Program-made: the position numbers and the translations under genes | Part shown: positions 9,197-18,270 of the stretch, piece after piece | Position numbering within the stretch: the stretch's first letter is position 1 | How the letters are laid out: every line of letters starts with the position of its first letter | Notes under the pieces: generated by a model | What the model saw: the letters and a program-made list of their open reading frames with translations, nothing else | Databases searched by the model: none | What the model was told of the DNA's origin: nothing | Assembly (NCBI GenBank): GCA_001898185.1 | Contig: MKTI01000002.1 | Location: 124,001 to 188,000 of the forward strand | Direction: 5' to 3' | Source of the DNA: Cellulomonas sp. 73-145 | GTDB lineage: Bacteria > Actinomycetota > Actinomycetes > Actinomycetales > Cellulomonadaceae | DNA: 64,000 bases

Positions 9197-10705
9197 TCAG
9201 AGACCCAGCCGGACCACGTTCCAGGACACGGGCGGGACGGTGAGGCTGAGCCGCCCGTCCTCGACGGTGGCGGTCGCGTTGGAGCGGGGCGCCACGCTGC
9301 TGTCGTCGTCCACCGTCGCCTGCCAGGTGTGGTCCGGGTTCGACAGCGTGCTCGCCGAGGTGAGGCGCAGCGCCGGGATCGAGCGCAGGTCCACCTCGAG
9401 GCGTGCCTCCTGGGCGGTCGAGCGGTTGACGGCGAACAGGGCCACGGCACCGGTCTCGGGATCGTGGGTCGCGACCGCATCGACCAGGGGCGCGTCCCCG
9501 AACTTCGTCGTCTCGTACGTCGGCACGTCGATCGCCACCTCCAGCACGTCGCCGACGGCGGCGGACGACGCCTGCGCGAACGGGTGGAAGATCGTCTGCT
9601 TCCACGACCGGCCGCTCGGCTCGGTCATGATCGGCGCGATCACGTTGACCAGCTGGGCCAGGCTCGCCGCGGCGACGCGGTCGGTGTGCCGCAGCAGGCT
9701 GATCAGCAGGCTGCCGACCACCACGGCGTCCGCCACGTTGTAGCGGTCCTCCAGCAGGACGGGCGCCACCGGCCAGTCGTCGCCGGTCGGCGGCTGGGAC
9801 TCGGCACGGTGCTGGTACCAGACGTTCCACTCGTCGAACGAGATCGCGATGCGCTTGGACAGCTTCTTGTGGGCGCGGACGGCGTCCGCCGTTGCCGCGA
9901 CCGACGTGATGAAGTGGTCCATGTCGAGCGCCGACGCGAGGAACGAGCCGAGGTCGCCGTCCTGCTCGCAGTAGTACGCGTGGGCCGAGATCATGTCGAC
10001 CTGCTCGTAGGCCTCGGTGAGCACCGTCTGCTCCCACTCGCCGAAGGTCGGCATCCCGACCCCCGACGACCCGCTGGCCACCAGCTCGAGGTCCGGGTCG
10101 ATCATTCGCATCGCGCGCGCGGTCTCGGCCGCCAGCCGTCCGTACTCGTGCGCGGTCTTGTGACCGATCTGCCAGGGGCCGTCCATCTCGTTCCCCAGGC
10201 ACCACATCGTGACCTTGTAGGGCGCCTGCGCCCCGTTGGCCCGGCGCAGGTCCGACAACGCCGTGCCGCCGGGGACGTTGCAGTACTCGAGCAGGTCGAG
10301 TGCCTCCTGCACACCGCGGGTGCCGAGGTTGACCGCCATCATCGGCTCGACCTGCGCCGCGGCGGCCCACCGCATGAACTCGTCGACACCGACGAGGTTG
10401 GGCTCGGTCGAGTGCCACGCGAGGTCCAGCCGTCGCGGCCGCCGGTCCACCGGACCGATCCCGTCCTCCCACCGGTACCCGGACACGAAGTTGCCGCCCG
10501 GGTAGCGCACGGTCGAGACGCCGAGCTGGCGCGTCAGCTCGATGACGTCCTGGCGGAAGCCGTCCGCGTCGGCGCTCGGGTGCGACGGGTCGTGGATGCC
10601 GGTGTAGACGCAGCGACCGAGGTGCTCGACGAACGAGCCGAAGGTGCGGCGGCGGACGGGGCCGACGCGGAACGCCGGGTCGAGGGTGAGGGTCGCGGTG
10701 AACAT
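9197..10705 (-). CDS. Alpha-L-arabinofuranosidase, GH51
   Basis: Releases terminal arabinose from arabinan, arabinoxylan and arabino-oligosaccharides. The 502-residue protein has a (beta/alpha)8 barrel from about residue 20 (GSFVEHLGRCVYTGI), with the acid/base Glu in CLGNEMDGPWQ and the nucleophile Glu in ISFDEWNVWYQ. A C-terminal beta-sandwich follows. There is no signal peptide, so it acts in the cytoplasm on imported oligosaccharides. ATG 10705 has AGGAG eight bases upstream; longer forms start in the promoter. The divergently read strand holds nothing, and the LacI-family gene just upstream probably controls it. Confidence 0.95.
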   Translation of the reverse strand: MFTATLTLDPAFRVGPVRRRTFGSFVEHLGRCVYTGIHDPSHPSADADGFRQDVIELTRQLGVSTVRYPGGNFVSGYRWEDGIGPVDRRPRRLDLAWHSTEPNLVGVDEFMRWAAAAQVEPMMAVNLGTRGVQEALDLLEYCNVPGGTALSDLRRANGAQAPYKVTMWCLGNEMDGPWQIGHKTAHEYGRLAAETARAMRMIDPDLELVASGSSGVGMPTFGEWEQTVLTEAYEQVDMISAHAYYCEQDGDLGSFLASALDMDHFITSVAATADAVRAHKKLSKRIAISFDEWNVWYQHRAESQPPTGDDWPVAPVLLEDRYNVADAVVVGSLLISLLRHTDRVAAASLAQLVNVIAPIMTEPSGRSWKQTIFHPFAQASSAAVGDVLEVAIDVPTYETTKFGDAPLVDAVATHDPETGAVALFAVNRSTAQEARLEVDLRSIPALRLTSASTLSNPDHTWQATVDDDSSVAPRSNATATVEDGRLSLTVPPVSWNVVRLGL

Positions 10706-10793
10706 GGCGGTGGAGCTCCTGGGGTGCGGGCGGCGCTGCTCGGACGGTTGCGGCTCCCGAGCGCGGCGCCGCTGGGCGACCATCGTTCTGGAA

Positions 10794-10835
10794 CGTTGTA
10801 GTACAACGATAGAGAACGTCCGCCGCACCTGACAA
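10794..10835 (-). promoter_or_regulatory. Arabinofuranosidase promoter with LacI-type operator
   Basis: On the minus strand, -35 TTGTCA (10835-10830), 18-bp spacer and -10 TATCGT (10811-10806). A perfect 15-bp palindrome with CGTTGTA arms around a single base (10794-10808) overlaps the -10 and the expected start point, so a bound repressor would block initiation. The half site TCGTTGTA recurs upstream of the LacI gene at about 12030-12037. Confidence 0.7.
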
Positions 10836-10841
10836 GCGGAC

Positions 10842-10878
10842 GCGACGAGCGGACCTGACGAGCGGCCTGACGAGCGGG
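10842..10878. repeat. Short tandem repeat GACGAGCGG
   Basis: Three imperfect copies of an 11-13 base unit containing GACGAGCGG lie between the arabinofuranosidase promoter and the LacI stop codon. No function is evident. Confidence 0.5.
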
Positions 10879-10900
10879 GCGGCCGCCGGGCGCGGCGGCG

Positions 10901-11935
10901 CTACGACGTCGCCGTCGACTCCCGCGCCACCACCGTGAACTCCGCGACCACGGTGCGGGGCGGCCCGGCGGCGTCCCCACGGTCGATCCGCTCGCGCAGC
11001 AGCCGGACCGCCGTCTGCGCGATCTGGTCCCGCCCGGGCGAGATCGAGGAGAGCGTCGGCGCCGAGTACTGCGCCTCCTCGATGTCGTCGAAGCCGATCA
11101 CCGCCACCTGCTCCGGCACCGCCACGCCGCGGCGGTGCAGCGCGTGCAGCACGCCCAGGGCCAGCGCATCGTTCATCGCGAACACCGCGTCCACGCCGAC
11201 CCCGGAGTCCAGCAGCCGATCCATCGCGGCGGCGCCGGCGGCCCGGTTCCAGAACCAGGCCTCCGCCACGAGCGCGGGCTCGAACGGCAGCCCGGCCGCC
11301 TCCAGCGCCTCCCGGTAGCCCTGGAGCCGCAGCACCGCCGAGCCGGACGCCTCCCCCGGATGCGCGCCGACCGTCGCGACCCGGCGCCGTCCCCGTGCCA
11401 GCAGGTGCTCCGTCGCGGCGCGCGCCGCGTCGACGTTCGCCATCGTCACGTGGTCGGCGTCCGCACCGAAGATGCGTTCCCCGAGCAGCACCATCGGGAA
11501 GTCGAGACGCAACGACGTCAGGTCGGCGAGGTCGAGCGCCAGCGGCGAGTAGAGCAGCCCGTCGGTCAGCTGCCGCTGGGCGCTGGTCAGCACGGCGAGC
11601 TCCCGGGTGCGCTCGGCGCCCGTCTGCTCGATGAGCACCGTGAGGCCCTCGCGCTCGGCCGCGCCGATCACGGAGTCAGCGAGCTCGGCGAAGTACGGCA
11701 GGCGCAGCTCGGGGAGGGCCAGGCCGATGATGCCGGTCGAGCCCCGCCGCAGGTTCCGGGCGCTGAGGTTGACCTGGTAGCCGAGCTCGGCGATCGCCTG
11801 CTCGACACGCTCCCGCGTGGCCGGGCGGATGTACGGGTACTCGTTGAGCACGTTCGAGACCGTCTTGATCGAGACGCCGGCCCGGGCCGCGACGTCGTGC
11901 ATCGTCACACCGCCCGTACGACCTGCGCGGCCCAT
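10901..11935 (-). CDS. LacI-family transcriptional regulator
   Basis: A 344-residue repressor with an N-terminal LacI HTH (VTMHDVAARAGVSIKTVSNVLN, about 9-30) and a hinge helix (LSARNLRRGSTGIIGLALP). A periplasmic-binding-protein-like sensor domain follows, ending GFDDIEEAQYSAPTLSSI. ATG 11935 has GAGGGAGGG upstream; an upstream in-frame start at 11974 has no ribosome site. It lies directly upstream of the GH51 gene on the same strand, and the same half site (TCGTTGTA) occurs before both genes. It is therefore probably the arabinose-responsive repressor of the GH51 gene and of itself. Confidence 0.92.
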   Translation of the reverse strand: MGRAGRTGGVTMHDVAARAGVSIKTVSNVLNEYPYIRPATRERVEQAIAELGYQVNLSARNLRRGSTGIIGLALPELRLPYFAELADSVIGAAEREGLTVLIEQTGAERTRELAVLTSAQRQLTDGLLYSPLALDLADLTSLRLDFPMVLLGERIFGADADHVTMANVDAARAATEHLLARGRRRVATVGAHPGEASGSAVLRLQGYREALEAAGLPFEPALVAEAWFWNRAAGAAAMDRLLDSGVGVDAVFAMNDALALGVLHALHRRGVAVPEQVAVIGFDDIEEAQYSAPTLSSISPGRDQIAQTAVRLLRERIDRGDAAGPPRTVVAEFTVVARESTATS

Positions 11936-12020
11936 CCGGCCCTCCCTCTCGTCGGCACGCTGCCCGTGCGCCACAGCGTGGCAGACGCCTCGACCGCCCG
12001 GCCGCGCGACGCCGCGCGCT

Positions 12021-12040
12021 CAGATCGTACATCGTTGTAT
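12021..12040. promoter_or_regulatory. Probable operator of the LacI gene
   Basis: TACA-N4-TGTA symmetry with the half site TCGTTGTA matches the operator at 10794-10808. It lies about 90 bases upstream of the LacI start codon and upstream of the oppositely read GyrI-like gene, so it could serve either. Confidence 0.45.
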
Positions 12041-12115
12041 AGCGAGCGGATCAGGACCTTGCCGCTGCTCCGTCAGGGTATCGACGTGGCCCGGCACCAG
12101 CGGGACGCTGGACGC

Positions 12116-12586
12116 ATGACGACCGAGGAGATCGCGCGCGAGGTGCGCGCGGAGCAGCAGGTGGCGGTGGTGTGCGGGCGGATGACGACCGAACAGCTGC
12201 CGGGGTTCCTGGGTGGTGCGTTCGGCGAGGTGATGGCGACCGTCGCGGCGCAGGGCCGGCACGTCGCCGGCATGCCGTTCGGCCGGTACGTGCCCGCCGG
12301 TGACGGGACGTTCGACGTCGAGGCCGGCTTCCCGGTGGACGCGCCGGTGGTGGCGCAGGGCCGGGTGGCACCGAGCACGCTGCCCGGCGGACCGGCGGTG
12401 AGCGTGGTGCACCGCGGCAGCTACGACACGGTCGCCGCGGCGTACGAGCTGCTGCTGCGGTCCGTGAGCGAGGCGGGCGCGGAACCCGCGGGAGCGCCGT
12501 GGGAGTCCTACCTCGACGAGCCGGGGGTCCCCGAGCCACGGACCGAGGTGGTGCTGCCGTACACCGACCGCCCGGCCGGCGCCTGA
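12116..12586 (+). CDS. GyrI-like / AraC effector-binding domain protein
   Basis: A stand-alone ligand-binding domain of 156 residues. It has the pattern of the GyrI/SbmC fold: an early strand VAVVCGRMTTEQLPGFLG, the central GRYVP segment, and later VSVVHRGSYDTVAAAYELL followed by PWESYLDEP and a terminal VVLPY strand. There is no DNA-binding domain. Such proteins bind small hydrophobic or cationic compounds, and some hydrolyse or sequester toxic ligands; the substrate here is unknown. ATG 12116 is used. The stop is three bases from that of pcrA on the other strand. Confidence 0.85.
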   Translation: MTTEEIAREVRAEQQVAVVCGRMTTEQLPGFLGGAFGEVMATVAAQGRHVAGMPFGRYVPAGDGTFDVEAGFPVDAPVVAQGRVAPSTLPGGPAVSVVHRGSYDTVAAAYELLLRSVSEAGAEPAGAPWESYLDEPGVPEPRTEVVLPYTDRPAGA

Positions 12587-12589
12587 CCG

Positions 12590-15166
12590 CTACAGCTTGG
12601 TGACGGGCGAGAACCGGAGCAGCAGCCGCTTGGTGCCGGCCGAGCCGAAGTCGACCTTGACCACCGCGTTGGGACCGGCGCCCTCGAGCGCCACGACGGA
12701 GCCGAGGCCGTAGGCGTCGTGCGTCACGCGGTCGCCGACGGCAAGAGTCGGGATCGCCCCTTCAGGCCGCGGCTTGGCCGACCCGAAGGACGCACCGGTG
12801 GACGGCAGCGGGGCGCGCTCGGTGCGCGATCCCGACCCGCCGCCCGAGGAGCCCCGTGGGCCGTCGGACCAGGACGAGCCCCGTCCGCCCCCGCTGCCGA
12901 AACCGGACCCCCAGCCGCCGCGGATCCGCGACGTCGACGACTCGCGCCGCCGCCAGTCGATCAGCTCGTCCGGGAGGTCCTCGAGGAACCGGCTCGGCGG
13001 GAACTCGTTCGGCACGCCCCACGCGGTGCGGACCGCGGCGCGCGAGATGTACAGGCGCTGCCGGGCACGCGTCAGCCCCACGTACGCGAGCCGACGCTCC
13101 TCCGCGAGCTGGTCCGGGTCGGACAGCGACCGCAGGTGCGGGAACGTGCCGTCCTCGAGGCCGGTGAGGAACACCACCGGGAACTCCAGCCCCTTGGCGG
13201 TGTGCAGCGTCATCAGGGTGACGACGCCCTGGTCGGGGCCCGTCGCCTCGTCGCCGCCGTCCGGCGTCGGGATCTGGTCGGAGTCCGCCACCAGCGACAC
13301 GCGCTCGAGGAAGTCGGCGAGGTCCCCGTCGGGGTCCCCCTGCTCGAACTCCGTGGCCACCGCGTGCAGCTCGGCGAGGTTGTCCACCCGCGAGCCGTCC
13401 TGCGGGTCGTCGGACGCCCGCAGCTCGGCCAGGTACCCGCTGCGGTCCAGCACCGCACCGAGCACGGTCGCCGGACCGGCGTCGGCCGCCAGCTCGCGCA
13501 GTCCGCCCAGCAGCTCGCGGAAGGCCGTGAGGCCGGTGACCGCCCGGGTGCCGAGCCCCGGCACCTCGTCGAGCCGCTCGAGCGCGGCGCCGAAGCTGAT
13601 CCGCTCCCGCTCCGCGAACGCCGCGACCATCGCCTCGGACCGCTCCCCCAGCCCCCGCTTGGGCACGTTGAGGATGCGGCGGGTGTTCACGTCGTCGTCC
13701 GGGTTGGCGATGGCGCGCAGGTAGGCGATGGCGTCCTTGATCTCGCGGCGCTCGTAGAACCGCGTGCCGCCGACCACCTTGTAGGGCAGGCCGACGCGGA
13801 CCAGCACCTCCTCGATCGCACGGGACTGCGCGTTGGCCCGGTAGAAGATCGCGACGTCACCGGGCCGCACGTCGGCGGTGTCGCCGAGGCGGTCGATCTC
13901 CTCGGCGACGAACCGGGCCTCCTCGCGCTCGTCGTCCGCGACGTACGCGACGATCTGCGGGCCGGCACCGGCGTCCGTCCACAGCCGCTTGGGCTTGCGG
14001 CCGGGGTTGCGGGAGATCACCGCGTTGGCGGCGGAGAGGATCGTCTGCGTGGAGCGGTAGTTCTGCTCGAGCAGGATGGTGCTCGCGTCCGGGTAGTCCG
14101 CCTCGAACTCGAGGATGTTGCGGATGTTGGCGCCACGGAACGCGTAGATCGACTGGTCGGCGTCGCCCACCACCGTCAGCTCGCCGCGCGGCACGCCGTC
14201 CGAGCCGTCGCCCACCAGCTCCTTGACCAGCACGTACTGCGCGTGGTTGGTGTCCTGGTACTCGTCCACCAGCACGTGCCGGAACCGGCGGCGGTAGTGC
14301 TCGGCGACCGCCGGGAACGCCTGCAGCAGGTTCACCGTGGTCATGATCAGGTCGTCGAAGTCCAGCGCGCTGGCCTGCCGGAGGCGCTGCTGGTAGCGGC
14401 TGTACACCTGCGCGAGCGCGGTGTCGAAGTCGTTGGCGGCGCCCTGCCCGCTGGTCGCCGCGAACATCTCGGGGTCGATCAACTCGTCCTTGAGGTTGCT
14501 GATCTTGGCCGCGAGCGCCTTGGCCGGGTAGCGCTTGGGATCCAGGTCGAGCTCGCGCGCGACCAGCGTCAGCAGGCGCTGCGAGTCCGCCGAGTCGTAG
14601 ATGGAGAACGAGGAGCGCAGGCCGAGCGTGGTGGCCTCGCGGCGCAGGATGCGCACGCACGCCGAGTGGAAGGTGGACACCCACATCCGCTGCGCTGAGG
14701 GGCCGACCAGGGCCTCGACGCGCTCGCGCATCTCGGCGGCGGCCTTGTTGGTGAAGGTGATCGCGAGGATCTCCCCCGGGCGGGCGCGGTGCGTGGCCAG
14801 CAGGTGCGCGATCCGGTGGGTCAGCACCCGCGTCTTGCCGGAGCCGGCGCCCGCGACGATCAGCAGCGGACCGCCCTCGTGCAGCACGGCCGCGCGCTGC
14901 TGCGGGTTCAGGCCCTCGAGCAGCTCGTGGGCGCGGGCCTCGTCGCGCGCCTGCGCCTCCTCGCGCGCACGCGCACGGTCGTCGTCCGGGCCCTCGGTCG
15001 CCCCCGCGCCCGTCGGCGCCCCGGCGCGCTCGTCCTCCCGGGGCGGCAGCACCACCGGCAGGCCCGAGGACTCCCCGACGTGCGTGGGCCGGACGGAGCC
15101 GGACGCGGGGGTGCCGCGGACCGACCCGGGCAGGGGCAGGGACAGGTTCTCGAACAGCGACGTCAT
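12590..15166 (-). CDS. pcrA: ATP-dependent DNA helicase PcrA (UvrD superfamily 1)
   Basis: A 3'-5' SF1 helicase for nucleotide-excision repair and for clearing replication forks. The protein has 858 residues. A disordered acidic N-terminus covers about 1-80, then LNPQQRAAVLHEGGPLLIVAGAGSGKT (helicase motifs Q and I, Lys at about 111; shown here as one region). Later motifs are DEYQDTN (II), GDADQSIYAFRGA (III), LEQNYRS (IV) and LMTLHTAKGLEFPVVF (V). A Ser/Gly-rich linker leads to a C-terminal Tudor-like RNA-polymerase-binding domain. ATG 15166 was chosen over an upstream in-frame start because the upstream sequence is not conserved-looking. Confidence 0.96.
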   Translation of the reverse strand: MTSLFENLSLPLPGSVRGTPASGSVRPTHVGESSGLPVVLPPREDERAGAPTGAGATEGPDDDRARAREEAQARDEARAHELLEGLNPQQRAAVLHEGGPLLIVAGAGSGKTRVLTHRIAHLLATHRARPGEILAITFTNKAAAEMRERVEALVGPSAQRMWVSTFHSACVRILRREATTLGLRSSFSIYDSADSQRLLTLVARELDLDPKRYPAKALAAKISNLKDELIDPEMFAATSGQGAANDFDTALAQVYSRYQQRLRQASALDFDDLIMTTVNLLQAFPAVAEHYRRRFRHVLVDEYQDTNHAQYVLVKELVGDGSDGVPRGELTVVGDADQSIYAFRGANIRNILEFEADYPDASTILLEQNYRSTQTILSAANAVISRNPGRKPKRLWTDAGAGPQIVAYVADDEREEARFVAEEIDRLGDTADVRPGDVAIFYRANAQSRAIEEVLVRVGLPYKVVGGTRFYERREIKDAIAYLRAIANPDDDVNTRRILNVPKRGLGERSEAMVAAFAERERISFGAALERLDEVPGLGTRAVTGLTAFRELLGGLRELAADAGPATVLGAVLDRSGYLAELRASDDPQDGSRVDNLAELHAVATEFEQGDPDGDLADFLERVSLVADSDQIPTPDGGDEATGPDQGVVTLMTLHTAKGLEFPVVFLTGLEDGTFPHLRSLSDPDQLAEERRLAYVGLTRARQRLYISRAAVRTAWGVPNEFPPSRFLEDLPDELIDWRRRESSTSRIRGGWGSGFGSGGGRGSSWSDGPRGSSGGGSGSRTERAPLPSTGASFGSAKPRPEGAIPTLAVGDRVTHDAYGLGSVVALEGAGPNAVVKVDFGSAGTKRLLLRFSPVTKL

Positions 15167-15219
15167 GGCCCTACCAGGGTAGGCGAGCGGACCCACACCC
15201 CTGGGCGTGGCGGGCCTCC

Positions 15220-15714
15220 TCAGCGGGTGACCAGCGCCACCACCCAGACGCCCGCGACGAGGAGCGCCGCCGTCAGCTCCACCAGCACGGTCAGCCCCGC
15301 CGCGCGCAGGGCGACGCCGGTCGCGCGCCAGGCCGCTGCGTGCGACCGCAGCCGCAGCCGCTCCGCCAGGTAGACGCCGAGCACGAACCCGAGCACCACC
15401 CCGACGACCGGCACGACGACGAACCCGACCACGCCGAGCACCCCGCCCCACACGAGGGCCGATCGCGGCACTCCCCCGCGCCGCAGCTGCCGCCCGGCGA
15501 GCAGGTACTTCAGCACCTGTCCGGCAGCGGTGAGCAGCACCGCGACCACGGTGACCGTCCAGCCGCGCGGCCCGCCGGTCAGCGCACCCCATCCCGCGAC
15601 CGCCGCACCGACCAGCAGGGCGCCGGGCAGCACCTGCACCACGGTGCCGACCAGGCCGACCGCGACCAGCGCGCCGACGAGCCAGGTCAGCTCCCCGGCC
15701 GCGCCGATCGTCAT
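15220..15714 (-). CDS. DUF456 membrane protein
   Basis: A 164-residue protein with four to five hydrophobic segments. The glycine-rich G..GT.VQVLPGALLV and VGVVLGFVLGVYLAERLR segments are typical of DUF456. The function is unknown. It starts 10 bases downstream of the next membrane-protein gene (stop 15725) and is probably co-transcribed with it. Confidence 0.85.
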   Translation of the reverse strand: MTIGAAGELTWLVGALVAVGLVGTVVQVLPGALLVGAAVAGWGALTGGPRGWTVTVVAVLLTAAGQVLKYLLAGRQLRRGGVPRSALVWGGVLGVVGFVVVPVVGVVLGFVLGVYLAERLRLRSHAAAWRATGVALRAAGLTVLVELTAALLVAGVWVVALVTR

Positions 15715-15724
15715 CCCGTCGGGG

Positions 15725-16081
15725 CTACGGCCAGAGCACCGCCACCGCGACGTTGAACGCCGTCAGGCCGCCGATGGTCAGCACCAGCCAGCGCGGCACG
15801 CCCTTGTCCTTGCGCCGGCCACCCCACGCCACCAGCCCGGTGACGATCAGTGCGACGACCAGCTTGACGCCCAGCTTGGTGTTGCTGAAGTGCTCGTCGG
15901 GCTTCCATGCGCCGGACGTGAGCAGGAACGCGAGGATCAGACCGGTGACCAGGGCGGTCAATGCGCCGTGCAGCATCCCGGTGGGGATGCGCGGCGGCCG
16001 GAGGCTCACCAGGGCGCCGCCGAGCACGATGGCCCAGCCGATCAGGTGCAGCACGATGAGGACACCAGCGACGACGGTCAT
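15725..16081 (-). CDS. Small conserved membrane protein
   Basis: A 118-residue protein with four predicted transmembrane helices (about 3-25, 38-55, 69-86 and 98-116). The motif EHFSNTKLGVKL in the second loop is the only polar conserved-looking segment. I do not recognise a named family, though similar proteins are common in actinobacteria. TAGGGT (16093-16088) lies exactly six bases before ATG 16081 with no ribosome site, which suggests a leaderless start at the head of a two-gene unit with DUF456. Confidence 0.75.
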   Translation of the reverse strand: MTVVAGVLIVLHLIGWAIVLGGALVSLRPPRIPTGMLHGALTALVTGLILAFLLTSGAWKPDEHFSNTKLGVKLVVALIVTGLVAWGGRRKDKGVPRWLVLTIGGLTAFNVAVAVLWP

Positions 16082-16087
16082 GGCGCG

Positions 16088-16093
16088 ACCCTA
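16088..16093 (-). promoter_or_regulatory. -10 box of leaderless membrane-protein gene
   Basis: TAGGGT on the minus strand, six bases before ATG 16081, identical to the purN box. Confidence 0.55.
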
Positions 16094-16117
16094 CGAGACC
16101 GCCCCGTGCGGCGCGTC

Positions 16118-16789
16118 TCAGAGCAGCCGACGCGCCGCCGCCCACCGGGTCAGCTCGTAGCGGCTGGACAGCTGCAGCTTGCGCAGCACCGCCGAGACGT
16201 GGGTCTCGACCGTCTTCACCGAGATGAACAGCTCGCCGGCCACCTCCCGGTAGGAGTAGCCGCGCGCGATCAGCCGCATCACCTCGCGCTCGCGTGCCGA
16301 CAGGCGGTCGAGCTCGTCGTCGCCCGTGGCCACGTCGCCCGCCGCCGTGCCGAACGCGTCGAGCACGAAGCCGGCCAGCCGCGGGGAGAACACGGCGTCG
16401 CCGCCGGCCACGCGCAGCACGGCGTCGGTCAGGTCCGGACCGCTGATCGCCTTGGTGACGTAGCCGCGCGCACCGACGCGGATGACACCGACGACGTCCT
16501 CGGCGGCGTCGGACACCGACAGCGCGAGGAAGCGCGTGCCCGCGAGCAGGTCCGCGCACCGGCGGATCACCTCGGCACCGCCACCGCCGTCACCCCCCGG
16601 CAGGTGCACGTCGAGCAGCACCACGGGCGGCCGCAGCCGGTGGATCACCTCGACGGCCTCGTCGACGCAGTCGGCCTCGCCCACCACGTCGACACGCTCG
16701 TCCAGGGACGCACGCACGCCGGTGCGGAACATGTGGTGGTCGTCCACCAGCACCACGTCCACCGGCGGACGCACCGCGCTCGTCGTCAT
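16118..16789 (-). CDS. NarL/LuxR-family response regulator
   Basis: A 223-residue regulator. The receiver domain (about 10-135) has the acidic pair in VLVDDHHMF, the phosphorylation Asp in VVLLDVHLPG, and a Lys in GYVTKAISG. The C-terminal LuxR HTH carries LSAREREVMRLIARGYSYREVA and KTVETHVSAVLRKL (shown as two separate motifs). It overlaps the sensor kinase gene by four bases, so it is the partner of that kinase. The likely target is the divergent PspC/LiaF-like gene. Confidence 0.95.
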   Translation of the reverse strand: MTTSAVRPPVDVVLVDDHHMFRTGVRASLDERVDVVGEADCVDEAVEVIHRLRPPVVLLDVHLPGGDGGGGAEVIRRCADLLAGTRFLALSVSDAAEDVVGVIRVGARGYVTKAISGPDLTDAVLRVAGGDAVFSPRLAGFVLDAFGTAAGDVATGDDELDRLSAREREVMRLIARGYSYREVAGELFISVKTVETHVSAVLRKLQLSSRYELTRWAAARRLL

Positions 16790-18144
16790 CGGGCCACCTC
16801 CGTCCTCTCCGCCCGTCCGTCACCGTCCGCCGCCGGCCGCGCCACCACGGGCGGGACGACCGCCACGCCGACGGGGAGCAGCAGGTGCACCTCCGTGCCG
16901 CGGTCCGGCCGGCTGGTCACCGTCGCCCTGCCGCCGCGCCGGTGCACGCGCCCCATGATGGACTCGCGCACGCCGAACCGGTCGGGACCGATCGCGTCCA
17001 CGTCGAACCCGTCGCCGTGGTCGCGGACGAACACCTCGACCTCGTCCGGACGGACCTCGAGGTACAGCGAGACCGGCGGGCGGCCGTGCACCACGGCGTT
17101 GACCAGGGCCTCGCGGCTCGCGGCGAGCAGGGCGTCGGTCCCCTCGTCGGGCACCCGGTCGCCGACCACGACGGTGTCGACCGCGACGGCCTCCCCACCC
17201 GGCCCCGAGCGGGAGTCCTCCACCTCGGCGACCACCGCGCGCAGGGCCGCCGCCAGCGACGTGCCGGGGGCCGGTCGGTCGTCGTAGAGCCACTCGCGAA
17301 GCTCCCGCTCCTGGGCGCGGGCCATGCGGGCGACCTCGGCAGGCTCGTCCGACCGAGCCCGGATCAGCGCGAGGGTCTGCAGCACGGAGTCGTGCAGGTG
17401 CGCGGCCATGTCCGCCCGCTCCGCCTCACGAGCCCGGGCGGTGCGCTCGTCCCCCAGCTCGCGCCACAGCCGCAGCCACCACGGCGCCAGCACCAGCCCG
17501 ACGCCGGCCAGCACGGCGACCGCCGCGACCACCGCCTGCAGCAGCACGGCGGGCGCGATGCCCTGCCCCGTGGCGCCACCCACCAGCAGCAGCACCCCGA
17601 CACCGGCCAGCACCACGCCACCGACCAGGCGCAGCACGCTGACGGGCACGCGGCCACCGGCGCGCTCCCGCAGCCGTCCGCGCTGCACGGCGTCCAGCTG
17701 GCTCCACGCGAGCACCAGACCGGCCGCGACGAGCATCGCCGGCAGCACCCACTGCAGCCCGAGCGACCCCTGCTGCCGGGCGAGCAGCAGCGCGGCCGCG
17801 CCCGCCATCAGCAGCACGCCGACGGCCACGTCCGTCACCGGGAGGCGGCTGGGCGTGCCGTCGGTGCCCTGCCGGCGGGCCAGCCGGGCGAACGCCGCGG
17901 GCCGCGCGGCCTCGGCCGCCTCGGCGGGGTCGCCCTCCGGGACCGTCAGCCACCAGAACACGTAGAGCAGCGGCCCGACGCCGAGCACGGGCGTCAGCAC
18001 CACGAAGAGGACCCGCACCAGGCGGACCGAGATGCCGAGGTGCACGGCCAGCCCGATGGCGACCCCGGCCAGCCGGCGACCCTGGGCCGGGCGCCGCCAC
18101 GGCAGGCGCGGCGGCGCGGGAGGCGGCACGGGAGCGGTCCACAC
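16786..18144 (-). CDS. Sensor histidine kinase with N-terminal PspC domain
   Basis: A 452-residue kinase. A PspC domain covers about 18-70 (RRLAGVAIGLAVHLGIS... YVFWWLTVPEG), then four more hydrophobic helices (about 104-200). A HisKA_3 helix contains the phospho-acceptor His in AAHLHDSVLQTLALI, and the HATPase domain contains EALVNAVVHG (N box) and VRDHGDGFD (G1 box). The layout is that of LiaS/NreB-type kinases with a PspC sensor in front. CACGAT lies six bases before GTG 18144. The gene is divergent from a second PspC protein. Confidence 0.92.
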   Translation of the reverse strand: MWTAPVPPPAPPRLPWRRPAQGRRLAGVAIGLAVHLGISVRLVRVLFVVLTPVLGVGPLLYVFWWLTVPEGDPAEAAEAARPAAFARLARRQGTDGTPSRLPVTDVAVGVLLMAGAAALLLARQQGSLGLQWVLPAMLVAAGLVLAWSQLDAVQRGRLRERAGGRVPVSVLRLVGGVVLAGVGVLLLVGGATGQGIAPAVLLQAVVAAVAVLAGVGLVLAPWWLRLWRELGDERTARAREAERADMAAHLHDSVLQTLALIRARSDEPAEVARMARAQERELREWLYDDRPAPGTSLAAALRAVVAEVEDSRSGPGGEAVAVDTVVVGDRVPDEGTDALLAASREALVNAVVHGRPPVSLYLEVRPDEVEVFVRDHGDGFDVDAIGPDRFGVRESIMGRVHRRGGRATVTSRPDRGTEVHLLLPVGVAVVPPVVARPAADGDGRAERTEVAR

Positions 18145-18270
18145 AGGTCGATCGTGACACGTCCGGGTGCAGGTGAGGGCAGCCGCCGGGGCAGGATCAG
18201 GGGCGGTTCAGGGTGCGCTCAGGGGGTCACCCGATGGTGGCGGCGGGACGCCCCGGCGGACGATCGGGAC

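Noticed and set aside
15167..15592. Extended N-terminus of PcrA
   Set aside because: The extra 142 codons are antisense to the DUF456 gene, Arg/Ala-rich and unlike any helicase N-terminus. ATG 15166 begins the plausible protein.
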